From assembly GCF_039614725.1 (NCBI RefSeq), contig NZ_CP154859.1:2418001-2482000 (forward strand): DNA of 64,000 bases, read 5' to 3'. Below, piece after piece: positions 63,207 through 64,000 of the stretch. The first letter of the stretch is position 1; the number at the start of each line of letters is the position of its first letter. This DNA comes from Thauera sp. JM12B12. GTDB taxonomy: Bacteria > Pseudomonadota > Gammaproteobacteria > Burkholderiales > Rhodocyclaceae. The notes beneath the pieces are model-generated. The model was not told the DNA's origin and did no database searches. It saw only the letters and a program-made list of their open reading frames with translations. Made by a program: the position numbers and the translations under genes.

Positions 63207-63668
63207 ATGCCCCGCCCGACCCTGTCCGTCCGCCTTGCCCTTCTTTCCTTGTCCGCCCTTACGCTGGCCGCATGCTCGAGCGAGATTCCCGACACCCATC
63301 CCGAGCAACCGGTGACCAAGCGCCAGCAGGCCTTCAAGGCGATGCTGCGCAGCTTCGAGCCGATGGGAACGATGCTCAAGGACCGTCGCTACGACCCCGA
63401 CGCCTTCGCGCGCCTGGCGAATGAGCTTGCCAGCCTGCGCGAACGACCCTGGTCGCATTTCGGCCCCGATACCAACTACCCGCCCACCAAGGCCCTCCCT
63501 GCCGTTTGGGAGAAACCGGCCGATTTCGAGCAGCGCCGCACATCCTTCATCGAAGCCAGTGACCGGCTGATCGCCGCCGCCACTGCGCGCAACGAAGCAG
63601 ACGCCCGCAGCGCCTACGCCGAGGTCCAGGACAGCTGCAAGGCCTGCCACCGCGATTTCCGCAGATAA
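63207..63668 (+). CDS. Cytochrome c'-type lipoprotein
   Basis: A 153-residue protein with a lipoprotein signal peptide (MPRPTLSVRLALLSLSALTLAAC, lipidated C23). The mature four-helix domain ends in the haem-binding site CKACHRDFR (C144, C147, H148), in the C-terminal place typical of cytochrome c'. Such proteins bind NO or transfer electrons in the periplasm. Membrane anchoring is less usual for the family. Upstream gene is divergent. Confidence 0.88.
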   Translation: MPRPTLSVRLALLSLSALTLAACSSEIPDTHPEQPVTKRQQAFKAMLRSFEPMGTMLKDRRYDPDAFARLANELASLRERPWSHFGPDTNYPPTKALPAVWEKPADFEQRRTSFIEASDRLIAAATARNEADARSAYAEVQDSCKACHRDFRR

Positions 63669-63678
63669 GTCGGAGAGG

Positions 63679-63786
63679 AAAAGGGCGAAGCGGGCCGGAG
63701 GACTTCATCGGGCCGACGCTGCAGGGGGCAAGACCGTTGAGGGGAGACGATCACGCAGCGCTCACGACTCGGTCCCGCTTCGCACA
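63679..63786 (-). ncRNA. Candidate sigma-54-dependent small RNA
   Basis: The perfect sigma-54 promoter at 63797-63812 would start transcription near 63786. From there, GCGAAGCGGG (minus strand, 63783-63774) pairs perfectly with CCCGCTTCGC (63694-63685), closing a structure of about 100 nt, followed by CCTTTTCC (T-run at 63682-63679). A nested 6-bp stem pairs CGCTGC with GCAGCG (63760-63755 with 63722-63717). Unpaired stretches contain TCTCCCC and GCCCCC. No minus-strand gene lies downstream before 62986. This is a prediction from sequence only. Confidence 0.45.
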
Positions 63787-63796
63787 GCAGTAGATC

Positions 63797-63812
63797 AGCA
63801 AAGCCCGTGCCA
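63797..63812 (-). promoter_or_regulatory. Perfect sigma-54 promoter
   Basis: On the minus strand TGGCACGGGCTTTGCT matches TGGCACG-N4-TTGCW at every position, with -24 GG at 63811-63810 and -12 GC at 63799-63798. It lies in an intergenic region, 118 bp downstream of the regulator's stop codon, and points toward the candidate RNA. Confidence 0.78.
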
Positions 63813-63867
63813 GGTTGCTTCAGCCCCGCCGTCCGGGCGTTTCAAGCCGCTCCTGTGCGAAAGCTCA

Positions 63868-63903
63868 CTGCCATCTACTGCCTTGAGGCAGCCATTGCTG
63901 CCA
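63868..63903. promoter_or_regulatory. Candidate enhancer (UAS) with overlapping inverted repeats
   Basis: CTGCCT-TG-AGGCAG (63878-63891) and GGCAGC-CATT-GCTGCC (63887-63902) are two overlapping perfect 6-bp-arm inverted repeats, flanked by CTGCCA at 63868 and 63898. They centre about 98-110 bp upstream of the predicted start of the small RNA, the usual place for an enhancer-binding protein. Confidence 0.5.
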
Positions 63904-63929
63904 GCTTGGCGTATTGGAGACAGCTCGGC

Positions 63930-64000
63930 CTATCCTTCGCCCGCCGCCGTATCCTCGCCGCCGCGTTCCACCAGTCCGAACTCCTTGAGCCGCCGGTAGA
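63930..64000 (-). CDS. C-terminus of a Fis-type (probably sigma-54-activating) regulator (truncated by window edge)
   Basis: The last 23 codons read YRRLKEFGLVERGGEDTAAGEG and a TAG stop (complement of 63930-63932). YRRLKEFGL is the recognition-helix ending of the Fis-type helix-turn-helix found at the C-terminus of sigma-54 enhancer-binding proteins (..TLYRRLKEYGL). The rest lies beyond base 64000. Its position just before a sigma-54 promoter supports this reading. Confidence 0.6.
   Translation of the reverse strand, partial: YRRLKEFGLVERGGEDTAAGEG

Overview
The window is a high-GC, gene-dense chromosomal segment of a betaproteobacterium. It most resembles the Rhodocyclales (Thauera/Azoarcus group): OmpR/EnvZ next to an intracellular septation protein, separate ispD and ispF, a complete minCDE operon, electron-transfer flavoprotein with acyl-CoA oxidation genes, a ppk/ppx pair, and a cytochrome c'-type lipoprotein. 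I see no rRNA, insertion sequence, prophage or CRISPR array. The taxonomic call is inferred from gene content and protein style, not from a marker gene.

Layout. 1-5.6 kb: the start-proximal part of tsaB, a small exported protein, an OmpR/EnvZ pair, yciB, a YciI protein, a BolA protein and a parvulin isomerase, closed by a bidirectional terminator. 5.7-14 kb: fatty/organic-acid oxidation. A leftward etfB-etfA-permease-acyl-CoA dehydrogenase operon faces a TetR-type regulator across three ATAC-N6-GTAT operators; then come TatD, enoyl-CoA hydratase and an acyl-CoA ligase, with a LiuR-like palindrome. 14-20 kb: stress signalling (ppx, ppk, relA). 20-24.4 kb: mtfA, a flavodoxin-like reductase, a host-attachment-family protein, thpR, and ispF/ispD. 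24.5-27.7 kb: an AmmeMemoRadiSam cluster plus an alpha/beta-hydrolase-like protein. 27.7-36.6 kb: nitroreductase, SprA-related protein, mfd, corA, LysE exporter, tag, PAP2 phosphatase, dgkA. 36.8-42.3 kb: aroG-serB, a REP pair, the ybbA-type ATPase and tesA with overlapping start codons, selD and mnmH (tRNA selenation). 42.3-54.7 kb: methyltransferase, PAS histidine kinase, Pat-like acyl-CoA ligase/acetyltransferase, mutarotase, tex, ArsC-like reductase, an Hsp33 with no zinc cysteines, minCDE, tRNA-Leu and a DUF1178 protein. 54.7-64 kb: a phosphodiesterase-family protein, tRNA-Gly/Cys/Gly, pgsA, pgi, a metallo-beta-lactamase-fold protein, a small exported protein, a large PEP/pyruvate-binding fusion protein, a cytochrome c'-like lipoprotein, and the last codons of a Fis-type regulator.

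The most interesting place is the right edge. Just downstream of the regulator's stop, and on the same strand, is a perfect sigma-54 promoter with upstream inverted repeats. It would start an RNA of about 105 nt whose ends form a perfect 10-bp stem and which ends near a U-run. No gene follows it on that strand. A second sigma-54-like promoter, with similar CTGCCA/TGGCAG half-sites at about the same distance, lies before the metallo-beta-lactamase-fold gene. Together they suggest an undescribed small sigma-54 regulon. Other points of note are the cysteine-less Hsp33, the degenerate KaiC-like/PPDK fusion protein, and a permease embedded in the etf operon.
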